The position numbers and the translations under genes are program-made. Positions 6,625 through 11,467 of a stretch of 14,019 nt of DNA are shown here, in pieces (the first letter of the stretch is position 1; every line of letters begins with the position of its first letter). The DNA is from Candidatus Saccharimonadota bacterium (GTDB lineage Bacteria; Patescibacteriota; Saccharimonadia; Saccharimonadales; JACDFO01), in contig JACDFO010000023.1 of NCBI GenBank assembly GCA_013815785.1, forward strand, positions 1 to 14,019. The letters are read 5' to 3'. The notes under the pieces were generated by a model. The model worked only from the letters and a program-made list of their open reading frames with translations, did not search any database and was not told the DNA's origin.

Positions 6625-7305
6625 TTAGAAGGCTTCTGGCTTCTGCTTGACGATAGCGCCTGCTAGCGTGTCAGCAATTTTGGTAGTTATCTGGTCACGA
6701 GTTGCTTGCTGTGCCATGTAGCTAGCGTCGTGGTCACCAGCAACGTGCTTGTCAAGAGTGCTTTTTAGCAAACCAACATGCTCAGCTATAAGTTGTGCGA
6801 CTGCGTCTTTAGGAAGACCAGTAGCACCACCGAGTAGGTCGGAGATAGCTGATACATAACCATCTAGGTTTTGTACGGCTTTATCCATTCCAGCTTGGTC
6901 GCCAGCTTTAGAGGCAACCGTGTAGTCTACGAAGAACGTAATGTGGCTTCTCCATATTTCGAGGAACTTTGCTTCAGCTTCGGGGCCATAAACGGAACCA
7001 ACTGATTTTGAAAGTGCTACTGAATTAACGTCTAGTGCCTTTGCTGAAGGTGCAAACTGGTCACTGCCGTCATATCCAGCTCGTAACACACCGCTAGCAA
7101 CGTCAGCGTGTTGTGCGTTTAGGTTGTTTAGCAGGACACGAAGACCAGCTGCTTTAGTATCTGTTGATTGTGATGAAGCGTTGTTGGCTTGTCCGCCATC
7201 GCCGCCGTCTTTATTGTTGCCCGTCATGTAGCCAATACCGCCACCGACGAGTAGTCCTACGACGAGCGTTACCACTACGGCCGCTGTTTTATTATTTCCT
7301 TGCAT
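6625..7305 (-). CDS. membrane-anchored helical protein with three His repeats
   Basis: A protein of 226 residues with one N-terminal hydrophobic helix (about 8-28), a Gly/Asn/Ser linker (29-50) and an all-helical outer domain. That domain shows a three-fold repeat with a 55-residue period: H66, H121 and H176 each start a unit, and a glycine follows exactly 14 residues later (G80, G135, G190). In units two and three this is AGD. Segments such as SVYGPEAEAKFLEIWRSHI and FFVDYT resemble secreted helical proteins of Firmicutes as I recall them, whose function is unknown to me. A perfect AGGAGG SD supports the start. It is divergent to the MarR gene and first in the minus-strand run with the cupredoxins. 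Metal or heme binding by the histidines is an inference. Confidence 0.82.
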   Translation of the reverse strand: MQGNNKTAAVVVTLVVGLLVGGGIGYMTGNNKDGGDGGQANNASSQSTDTKAAGLRVLLNNLNAQHADVASGVLRAGYDGSDQFAPSAKALDVNSVALSKSVGSVYGPEAEAKFLEIWRSHITFFVDYTVASKAGDQAGMDKAVQNLDGYVSAISDLLGGATGLPKDAVAQLIAEHVGLLKSTLDKHVAGDHDASYMAQQATRDQITTKIADTLAGAIVKQKPEAF

Positions 7306-7346
7306 GAATCCTCCTACAAAGGTGTTAGTAATGTAATATTGCTTAC

Positions 7347-7359
7347 TTTACTAAGTAAA
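7347..7359. promoter_or_regulatory. 13-bp palindrome, candidate MarR operator
   Basis: TTTACTAAGTAAA is a perfect palindrome around its central A, in the 76-base space between the divergent 226-residue gene and the MarR-type gene. It overlaps the predicted -35 of the regulator's promoter, so binding there could repress both directions. Assigning it to this regulator is inference from position and symmetry. Confidence 0.6.
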
Positions 7360-7375
7360 CATAAACTGATATTAT
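7347..7375 (+). promoter_or_regulatory. promoter of the MarR-type gene
   Basis: TTTACT (7347-7352) and TATTAT (7370-7375) are separated by 17 bases. The predicted start site falls at about 7382, the same base as the ATG, which would make a leaderless transcript. The -35 lies inside the 13-bp palindrome. Confidence 0.55.
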
Positions 7376-7381
7376 GCTTAT

Positions 7382-7870
7382 ATGGCGAAGTTGTCAAGTA
7401 TAATTACATCGAACATGGCTAATTCCAATAATCTGACTCAAAGTGAACTTAAAACGTATCAAGTTGGTGTTATTCAGGCTGCTGCTGTGCGTGCACTAAA
7501 AAAGCATAAAGACTCCTGCTTGCAGCCTTATGGTCTGACCGGGATGCAGTGGTGCATTATCGGTACGGTACTCGATACCGGCCCTAAAGGCATCCGTATT
7601 ACTGACCTTGCTAATAAGGTAGACGCAACTATGGCTTTTCTGACAAACACTGTAAATTTGCTCGAATCAAAAAATGTCTTAGAGCGTATCGAAAATGCCA
7701 ATGATAACCGTTCACGCATGGTCAGAGTCACAAAGAAGTTCCAGCCTAATTGCCAGAAAATAGAGAACGAACTGCGGCGCAAACTGCGAACCTCTTTTTA
7801 TTCCAAAGTTACGCCGGACGAACTCGACACATATATAAGAGTGCTGAACAGATTTTCAGAACTCAGCTAA
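7382..7870 (+). CDS. MarR-family transcriptional regulator
   Basis: A protein of 162 residues with a winged-helix layout. A long N-terminal helix (about 20-46) leads to GLTGMQWCIIGTVLDTG (51-67), the recognition region ITDLANKVDATMAFLTNTVN (73-92), LESKNVLERI, and a wing rich in charged residues (NDNRSRMVRVTKK, 107-119). C-terminal helices should dimerise. Three cysteines (C46, C58, C124) could allow oxidant or metal sensing as in some MarR proteins, but this is not shown by sequence. There is no SD before the ATG at 7382, and the promoter places the start site at the ATG. M12 is a later candidate start. It faces the cupredoxin run across a palindromic site, so control of that run plus autoregulation is likely. 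Confidence 0.85.
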   Translation: MAKLSSIITSNMANSNNLTQSELKTYQVGVIQAAAVRALKKHKDSCLQPYGLTGMQWCIIGTVLDTGPKGIRITDLANKVDATMAFLTNTVNLLESKNVLERIENANDNRSRMVRVTKKFQPNCQKIENELRRKLRTSFYSKVTPDELDTYIRVLNRFSELS

Positions 7871-7951
7871 GACTACTTCAAGCGAAATTCTTATAGCTGT
7901 GGATACAATGGCTTGCTAGACTGGATGCTTATTCCCATTAAGGAGGATTAC

Positions 7952-8191
7952 ATGACAGGTGAATTTGAACCAGTTGAACCAGAATTTTTGCATGATGTGG
8001 CTCATGTACTCCGTGACAAGATTGATGAAAATCAGGCAGCGGTCCTAATCTTACGTTATACGGGGGGCATGAACGACAGGAAAATTAGCAGCTATACCGG
8101 CTTCACTGAAGCTGAAGTAGAAAAATTTGCTAAAACCGGCAGACAAGCGCTCTTCGGGCAATTTTCTACATTTCCTGATATTGCAAAATAA
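7952..8191 (+). CDS. small HTH-like protein, 79 aa
   Basis: The ATG at 7952 has a perfect AAGGAGG SD six bases upstream, so I use it rather than the longer in-frame extension from 7913. The first 10 residues are acidic. The rest resembles region 4 of sigma factors: a helix VLRDKIDENQAAVLILRY (19-36), then a helix-turn-helix pair KISSYTGFTEAEVEKFAKTGRQAL (44-67). In that reading the protein would be a stand-alone region-4-like DNA-binding or RNA-polymerase-binding module. The match is by eye and moderate, so other HTH families are possible. TACAAT at 7904-7909 may be a -10 but lacks a clear -35. A strong terminator begins at the stop. Confidence 0.72.
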   Translation: MTGEFEPVEPEFLHDVAHVLRDKIDENQAAVLILRYTGGMNDRKISSYTGFTEAEVEKFAKTGRQALFGQFSTFPDIAK

Positions 8192-8222
8192 AAAGACCTC
8201 GCGTTTTACTGCGAGGTTTTTT
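8191..8222. terminator. bidirectional intrinsic terminator
   Basis: ACCTCGC (8196-8202) pairs with GCGAGGT (8211-8217) around an 8-base loop. A T-run (8217-8222) follows on the plus strand, and an A-tract (8191-8194) gives a U-run on the minus strand. It sits between the convergent HTH-like and RRM genes and can end both. Confidence 0.92.
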
Positions 8223-8247
8223 GAAAATTTAGTGGCAGATTATTAAT

Positions 8248-8556
8248 CTACCAGCTACGGTTTCCACCGCCACCGCCACCGCCACCACCAAAGTCGCGAC
8301 GAGGACGATCCTCTTTTGGACGAGCTTCGTTGACCGTAATGCTACGGCCACCCATGTCGCTGCCATTCAGTGCTTTTTCAGCTGCTTTGCCTTCGTCGTC
8401 ACTTTCGAACTCGACGAAACCAAAACCTTTGCTACGGCCGGTATCACGATCAGTGATAACCTTAGCGTAACCAACGGTACCATGCGCACTAAAAATTTCT
8501 GACAATTCCTCGTCAGTCGTTGAAAATGGCAGGCCACCTACGAATAATTTGTACAT
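8248..8556 (-). CDS. RRM-domain RNA-binding protein with Gly-rich tail
   Basis: One RNA recognition motif (residues 2-80) plus a short tail. RNP2 is KLFVGGL (3-9) and RNP1 is KGFGFVEF (43-50), both with the aromatic residues that stack on RNA bases. After PKEDRPRRDF comes a run of nine glycines ending in NRSW. The layout matches the Rbp proteins of cyanobacteria and other bacteria, which bind single-stranded RNA and are often cold-responsive. The 102-residue length is typical. Start: ATG at 8556 with AAGGA about 11 bases upstream. The upstream gap (8557-8732) contains no other gene; I found no clear minus-strand promoter. Cytoplasmic, probably an mRNA chaperone or stability factor. Confidence 0.95.
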   Translation of the reverse strand: MYKLFVGGLPFSTTDEELSEIFSAHGTVGYAKVITDRDTGRSKGFGFVEFESDDEGKAAEKALNGSDMGGRSITVNEARPKEDRPRRDFGGGGGGGGGNRSW

Positions 8557-8732
8557 TCTAACTTGTTTCCTTCTTGTTTACAGACCAGGATCGACCACTC
8601 TCTATTGCTTACACGTACGAAACTGTTCTACAAACAAGAAGAACTAAATCGACTAAACCAGCTAACAGATAAGAACCTGCCTAAGAATTTAAGCATATCC
8701 AGGGAAATAACACAATGATAAGTATAAGCATA

Positions 8733-8761
8733 TTGACAAAATAGCAAAACTCAGCTATAAT
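8733..8761 (+). promoter_or_regulatory. consensus sigma-70 promoter
   Basis: TTGACA (8733-8738), a 17-base spacer and TATAAT (8756-8761) match the housekeeping consensus at all 12 positions. The predicted start site is about 8768. It is the best promoter in the window and drives the micro-ORF unit 8823-9053. Confidence 0.92.
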
Positions 8762-8769
8762 ACGTAGTG

Positions 8770-8781
8770 TTGATGCATCAA
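8770..8781. promoter_or_regulatory. 12-bp palindrome at the predicted transcription start
   Basis: TTGATGCATCAA is its own reverse complement and lies within a few bases of the start site predicted from the consensus promoter at 8733-8761. A palindrome at +1 to +12 is a usual place for a repressor site. No cognate regulator can be named. Confidence 0.6.
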
Positions 8782-8822
8782 AACAAACAATATTAAAAAT
8801 AACGATTAGGAAGTTTCACAAC

Positions 8823-8921
8823 ATGAGTGTTTTGACACTATATAGCGAGCTTGCGTACGAATTTGTACCAGCTTCTAATGATGAATTTTTAGAAATTGAC
8901 GCCGTTCTAAACGAGCTCTAG
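8823..8921 (+). CDS. 32-residue acidic microprotein (candidate)
   Basis: A 32-codon ORF opening MSVLTLYSELAYEF. It has seven Asp/Glu and no Lys/Arg, with hydrophobic residues spaced as in an amphipathic helix. TAGGAAG lies about 10 bases before the ATG. It is the first ORF after the consensus promoter at 8733 and precedes a 31-residue basic ORF in the same short transcript. No family recognised. Evidence for coding is promoter, SD and strand-consistent layout; length alone gives none. The alternative is that the transcript works as RNA. Confidence 0.5.
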   Translation: MSVLTLYSELAYEFVPASNDEFLEIDAVLNEL

Positions 8922-8957
8922 ATACATTTAAAAATAAATAACCAAAGGAAATTAAAT

Positions 8958-9053
8958 ATGTTAATTCAAGATATCAAACCACGGAGTGCGCGTTCAAAAC
9001 GTACCTCCAAGCTTCGTCTTCGGGGTAGAACTATCACCATAGTTTCTGCTTAG
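8958..9053 (+). CDS. 31-residue basic microprotein (candidate)
   Basis: A 31-codon ORF starting MLIQDIKP. Residues 7-24 hold nine Lys/Arg, and a hydrophobic tail ITIVSA ends it; there is one acidic residue. AAAGGA is eight bases upstream of the ATG, a good SD. It follows the acidic ORF by 36 bases, and a strong terminator starts 11 bases after its TAG. The opposite charges of the two products suggest they could bind each other or that this one binds nucleic acid; both are inference. No known small ribosomal protein matches by eye. Confidence 0.5.
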   Translation: MLIQDIKPRSARSKRTSKLRLRGRTITIVSA

Positions 9054-9063
9054 TCGAAGTCTG

Positions 9064-9102
9064 ACACTAAAAGAGCCCCTTACGAGCGGGCTCTTTTAGT
9101 GT
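9064..9102. terminator. 15-bp bidirectional terminator overlapping a stop codon
   Basis: Arms 9064-9078 and 9088-9102 are perfect reverse complements (core AAAAGAGCCC / GGGCTCTTTT) around a 9-base loop. The symmetric A/T flanks allow termination on both strands: it ends the micro-ORF unit on the plus strand and the 9096-10499 gene on the minus strand. The TAA of that gene (9098-9096) lies inside the 3' arm. Confidence 0.93.
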
Positions 9103-10499
9103 TGCGTGTTTGTAAGATGTAACTGATGCACACCGATCAGCTGTAACAGCATTTTGCCTAAACGCGACTTGCCCGGCAATACATAATATTTATTGTTTGT
9201 GAAAAATTGCCAAAATTCTGGATTTATATCCTGACTACTAAGCAGGTGAAGGTGACGCAACGCTTGCGCTAAAAATTCAATATCATGTCTCATCAGGTAT
9301 GATTCTAGCGCTTCCTCTGCGTGCTTATAACCGATGTGATGCAATAGTTCGATAATTTTTTCTATTGCCTCAGGTGTCAACACAGGCTCGTTCGCATCCG
9401 ATAATTCGATACATTCGGCAATGATTTCACATGTAACTACTATCAGCTCACGTAACTCTGCCGTTGATTCTAACGGTGTGGTCTCTATGATCGCAGCCAT
9501 TCTTACCAATGTTTCTTCGACTGGCAGCTGTCCCGCTACTTCTTGGACGGCTTCTAATGATGGTAGCGCCGATGAGATAGGCTGGCTCGCCAAAAATTCT
9601 ACGAATCTGTTTATGGTGAGTGCTTCCTTAATCGTAGGTATTTCGGCCGAGTCCTCCGTGATTATAGGAGCAACGTTGTCTTGTCCGGGCTCATTAGAGT
9701 CTATTTCTGGCCCAGACATGATAGCTTCATCAGCTTCTACAGATACGGGCTCAGTTATCATTTTCTCTTGAATGTTGACCGGGGCTTCAGGCTTAATCGG
9801 GCTAGGCGATGCCGGGTCATATGTCTGTTCATTCGCGTAGCCTTGCTTCGATATATCAGGTTTCGACATGTCAGCATCATCGAGGGATTTATCGTTAATT
9901 TTCAAATTTGGGAACCTTATTTCATACTCATGTTGTATCTGGGTCAGCCATGCATCCATCCGATCTGTAGTTGTTTCGTCAACGTCACGGATTAACGGTT
10001 CTTTATCATAATTTTCGGTTATTTTGTAATCGTGCAGATTCGTGGTGGGTATATCTTTGGCTGGCTGGTGAATCTTAAACGGGCGTTCGTGCACTGGTTC
10101 GCGATGAGGTGCCTTAATCGGCTCTACGGTCGTCTGAACGATGGCTATCTTTTCTTGTGTTTTCAGTTCCTTGGACTCGACTTCTACAGGTGCTTCGGTT
10201 TCTATGCGTACCGTTACATTAAGCTCGACACCTCGAGATTCTGTTATCTTTTGAAAATACGGTAGATGTTTCTCGCTAATTTCAGTTTTAGACTCATTCA
10301 TCGCCATAACTAAAAACATATTCTTCGCCTCGATCGTCATTTGGTCATGAGGAACAGGACAATATTTTATAAGCTCTTCCGGCGTACCCGTAACACCATA
10401 TAAAGAGATTTGTTCGGCATGATATTCCACCATTAAATCGGGTATAGTTTCCTGAATAGTCTCAGCCGTGTGAATAGCCTCGCCTTGAAGTACTGGCAC
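9096..10499 (-). CDS. hypothetical protein, 467 aa, with disordered acidic middle
   Basis: Not recognised. Three zones are visible. Residues 1-100 look folded (YHAEQISLYGVTGTPEELIKY and so on) and hold the only cysteine before residue 300. Residues about 100-290 are low-complexity, rich in Glu, Pro, Thr, Asp and Lys, and probably disordered. Residues about 295-467 are helical and end in a His-rich ALRHLHLL segment and a basic KSRLGKMLLQLIGVHQ region. There is no signal peptide or membrane helix, so it should be cytoplasmic. The GTG start directly follows the TAA of the upstream gene with no gap (TAAGTG), with GGAGAGG six bases before it. It thus forms a two-gene operon with the 92-residue protein. 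A scaffold or adaptor role is a guess from the layout. Confidence 0.82.
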   Translation of the reverse strand: MPVLQGEAIHTAETIQETIPDLMVEYHAEQISLYGVTGTPEELIKYCPVPHDQMTIEAKNMFLVMAMNESKTEISEKHLPYFQKITESRGVELNVTVRIETEAPVEVESKELKTQEKIAIVQTTVEPIKAPHREPVHERPFKIHQPAKDIPTTNLHDYKITENYDKEPLIRDVDETTTDRMDAWLTQIQHEYEIRFPNLKINDKSLDDADMSKPDISKQGYANEQTYDPASPSPIKPEAPVNIQEKMITEPVSVEADEAIMSGPEIDSNEPGQDNVAPIITEDSAEIPTIKEALTINRFVEFLASQPISSALPSLEAVQEVAGQLPVEETLVRMAAIIETTPLESTAELRELIVVTCEIIAECIELSDANEPVLTPEAIEKIIELLHHIGYKHAEEALESYLMRHDIEFLAQALRHLHLLSSQDINPEFWQFFTNNKYYVLPGKSRLGKMLLQLIGVHQLHLTNTQH

Positions 10500-10778
10500 T
10501 TATGGCCTCTCCGTGTAGATTACGTCATCAGTAGCATCCAGTACTCCGGCATGTCGTAACATCCCTATGAATATATTCGCTCTTTTCTCCTTAGGATCAC
10601 TCTCTATATCTTCGGGGGAACGAGCAAGGTTTTCAAATTGTAGAGCTGCACTTAATGGTAGTTCATGCTCGCCGTACCTGATTACCACATTGCCATACTT
10701 TTCTAAGAAGTATTGATCGGGATTCGTTAATCGGGGGTCTTGCTCACCGGTCATCGGATACGTATCAAATGAGCTCAC
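10500..10778 (-). CDS. hypothetical protein, 92 aa
   Basis: Not recognised. An acidic soluble protein with no cysteine, signal peptide or membrane segment. Visible features are DPRLTNPDQYFLEKYGNVVIRYGEHELPL (about 14-42), which suggests a small mixed fold, then SPEDIESDPKEKRANIFIGML (54-74), probably helical. The GTG start at 10778 has AAGGTG about eight bases upstream. The stop abuts the GTG of the 467-residue gene, so both are probably made together and may interact. A possible -10 (TATACT on the minus strand, 10820-10815) lies about 37 bases upstream. Confidence 0.78.
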   Translation of the reverse strand: MSSFDTYPMTGEQDPRLTNPDQYFLEKYGNVVIRYGEHELPLSAALQFENLARSPEDIESDPKEKRANIFIGMLRHAGVLDATDDVIYTERP

Positions 10779-10814
10779 AATTCACACCTTTCTCGCCTTA
10801 ACAGTAATGCTTAA

Positions 10815-10820
10815 AGTATA
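10815..10820 (-). promoter_or_regulatory. -10 element for the 10778-9096 gene pair
   Basis: Read on the minus strand this is TATACT, about 37 bases before the GTG at 10778. No good -35 hexamer is seen at 16-18 bases. It stands back-to-back with the extended -10 at 10862-10870. Confidence 0.45.
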
Positions 10821-10861
10821 CATAACTCAGGCTTCTAACCCTAGTAAACAGATAAGAAACA

Positions 10862-10870
10862 TGTTATATT
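10862..10870 (+). promoter_or_regulatory. extended -10 promoter before the structured leader and tRNA
   Basis: TGTTATATT fits the extended -10 form TGnTATAAT with one mismatch. The start site would be near 10877, just before the first hairpin of the structured region (10888). The -35 hexamer is poor, as is usual for extended -10 promoters. Confidence 0.5.
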
Positions 10871-10887
10871 GCAGTTTGTTTCTAGGC

Positions 10888-10993
10888 CAAAATACCAAAC
10901 CAAGCAAAGCTGTTTGGAATTTTGAGAGGAGGAAGCGACTAGAAGGTGGAATGAAAACAATTTATTGGTTTCATGCAAGCTGACCGTCGCTTC
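10888..10993 (+). ncRNA. candidate structured RNA upstream of the tRNA
   Basis: Hairpin 1: CAAAATACCAAAC (10888-10900) pairs with GTTTGGAATTTTG (10912-10924), 12 of 13 positions. Then GAAGCGAC (10932-10939) pairs exactly with GTCGCTTC (10986-10993), extended by GGT/ACC (10945-10947 with 10983-10985) after a five-base bulge. Inside, ATGAAAACAA (10951-10960) pairs with TTGGTTTCAT (10965-10974), 9 of 10, around a TTTA loop. The last helix ends six bases before the tRNA. A 10-codon ORF, MKTIYWFHAS (10951-10983) with AGAAGGTGG before it, lies in the inner hairpin and could be a leader peptide. No known RNA class recognised. Confidence 0.5.
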
Positions 10994-10999
10994 TGACGA

Positions 11000-11076
11000 G
11001 GCGGCGTAGCTCAGTTGGTTAGAGCGCAGGACTCATAAGCCTGAGGTCACTGGTTCAAATCCAGTCGCCGCTACCA
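11000..11076 (+). tRNA. tRNA with CAU anticodon, probably elongator tRNA-Met
   Basis: A 77-base cloverleaf with encoded CCA. Acceptor GGCGGCG pairs with CGCCGCT (G1-U72 wobble). The D-stem is GCTC/GAGC, anticodon CAT is at 11034-11036, and the T-arm is ACTGG/CCAGT around TTCAAAT. The acceptor, including G1-U72 and the ending GCTACCA, resembles elongator Met tRNAs of Gram-positive bacteria from memory. A CAU tRNA could instead be Ile2, the TilS substrate. The anticodon stem has four pairs plus an A31-G39 mismatch next to the loop. An initiator tRNA is excluded by the paired G1-U72 end and absence of three G-C pairs flanking the anticodon loop. Confidence 0.93.
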
Positions 11077-11079
11077 AAA

Positions 11080-11108
11080 TTGACAATTGTAGTCTAAAGC
11101 GGTTATAT
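11080..11108 (+). promoter_or_regulatory. sigma-70 promoter just after the tRNA
   Basis: TTGACA (11080-11085) is a perfect -35. After 17 bases comes TTATAT (11103-11108). The predicted start site near 11115 lies six bases before the short ORF at 11121. It starts four bases after the tRNA CCA end. Confidence 0.75.
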
Positions 11109-11120
11109 TTAGGTTCTAGT

Positions 11121-11168
11121 ATGAGTAATCAACTAGATACAAAGAAAATTAACGCACAAATCAAGTAA
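11121..11168 (+). CDS. 15-codon leader ORF (candidate)
   Basis: MSNQLDTKKINAQIK followed by TAA. The ATG lies about six bases after the predicted start site, so the leader is too short for a normal SD; only AGG is present. The stop is one base before the stem of a strong terminator. This promoter, short ORF and terminator order is that of a transcription attenuator or a small RNA. No run of one amino acid points to a specific attenuation signal. Confidence 0.4.
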   Translation: MSNQLDTKKINAQIK

Positions 11169-11169
11169 G

Positions 11170-11190
11170 CGGCCAGTCGGCCGTTTTTTT
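11170..11190 (+). terminator. intrinsic terminator / possible attenuator
   Basis: CGGCC (11170-11174) pairs with GGCCG (11179-11183) around AGTC, followed by seven T. It lies 22 bases before the ATG at 11213, whose own promoter would have to overlap this hairpin, so read-through probably controls that gene. Confidence 0.85.
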
Positions 11191-11212
11191 ATGCCAATAA
11201 AAAGGAGATAAT

Positions 11213-11431
11213 ATGAAAGAAATAGAATTACCACTAAACGATATGACGCGCGATAGATTGCTAATTGAAGGGTTAAATAGGTATGTGGCTAGTGACAGAG
11301 AACATCCAGCAGCCCGTTTTTATGTTCAGGACAGTATTCGTCAACAAAAAGCCTATGAAGCCACTCAGCTGGAGCAAGAAGTAGTTTTGCCTAGCCATGC
11401 CGCCATGCAACTAGTTTTGTTCAGTACTTAG
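11213..11431 (+). CDS. hypothetical protein, 72 aa
   Basis: Not recognised. A small soluble protein opening MKEIELPLNDMTRDRLL; residues about 10-55 look helical and charged, and the C-terminus is more hydrophobic (PSHAAMQLVLFST). No cysteine or membrane segment. AAAAAGGAG gives a strong SD before the ATG. The gene sits directly after the terminator at 11170-11190, so it is expressed either by read-through or from a promoter I cannot see. tilS begins 36 bases downstream, with its own possible -10. Confidence 0.75.
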   Translation: MKEIELPLNDMTRDRLLIEGLNRYVASDREHPAARFYVQDSIRQQKAYEATQLEQEVVLPSHAAMQLVLFST

Positions 11432-11455
11432 TCAAATTCCTTCCGACATACGGTG

Positions 11456-11461
11456 TAGAAT
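11456..11461 (+). promoter_or_regulatory. possible -10 for tilS
   Basis: TAGAAT ends six bases before the tilS ATG at 11468, which would give a leaderless message. There is no recognisable -35, so this is weak by itself; it matches the layout seen before ftsH and the MarR gene. Confidence 0.35.
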
Positions 11462-11467
11462 TGTAGG

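Noticed and set aside
7913..7951. N-terminal extension of the small HTH-like protein
   Set aside because: The perfect AAGGAGG at 7940-7946 points to the ATG at 7952; the extension has no SD.
8265..8290. CCACCG-type repeat
   Set aside because: It is the codon repeat for the Gly run of the RRM protein tail, not an independent repeat.
8958..9053. Basic 31-residue ORF as a small ribosomal protein (bL34, bL36 or Thx type)
   Set aside because: Lys/Arg spacing and motifs do not match any of these families as I know them.
9421..10265. Several plus-strand open frames
   Set aside because: They are antisense to the 467-residue gene, which has an SD, an abutting upstream gene and a matching terminator.
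10941..10955. Resemblance of AGAAGGTGGAATG to a T-box antiterminator bulge
   Set aside because: The rest of the T-box conserved sequence and a specifier/terminator layout are missing, and the downstream gene is a tRNA, not a synthetase or amino-acid gene.
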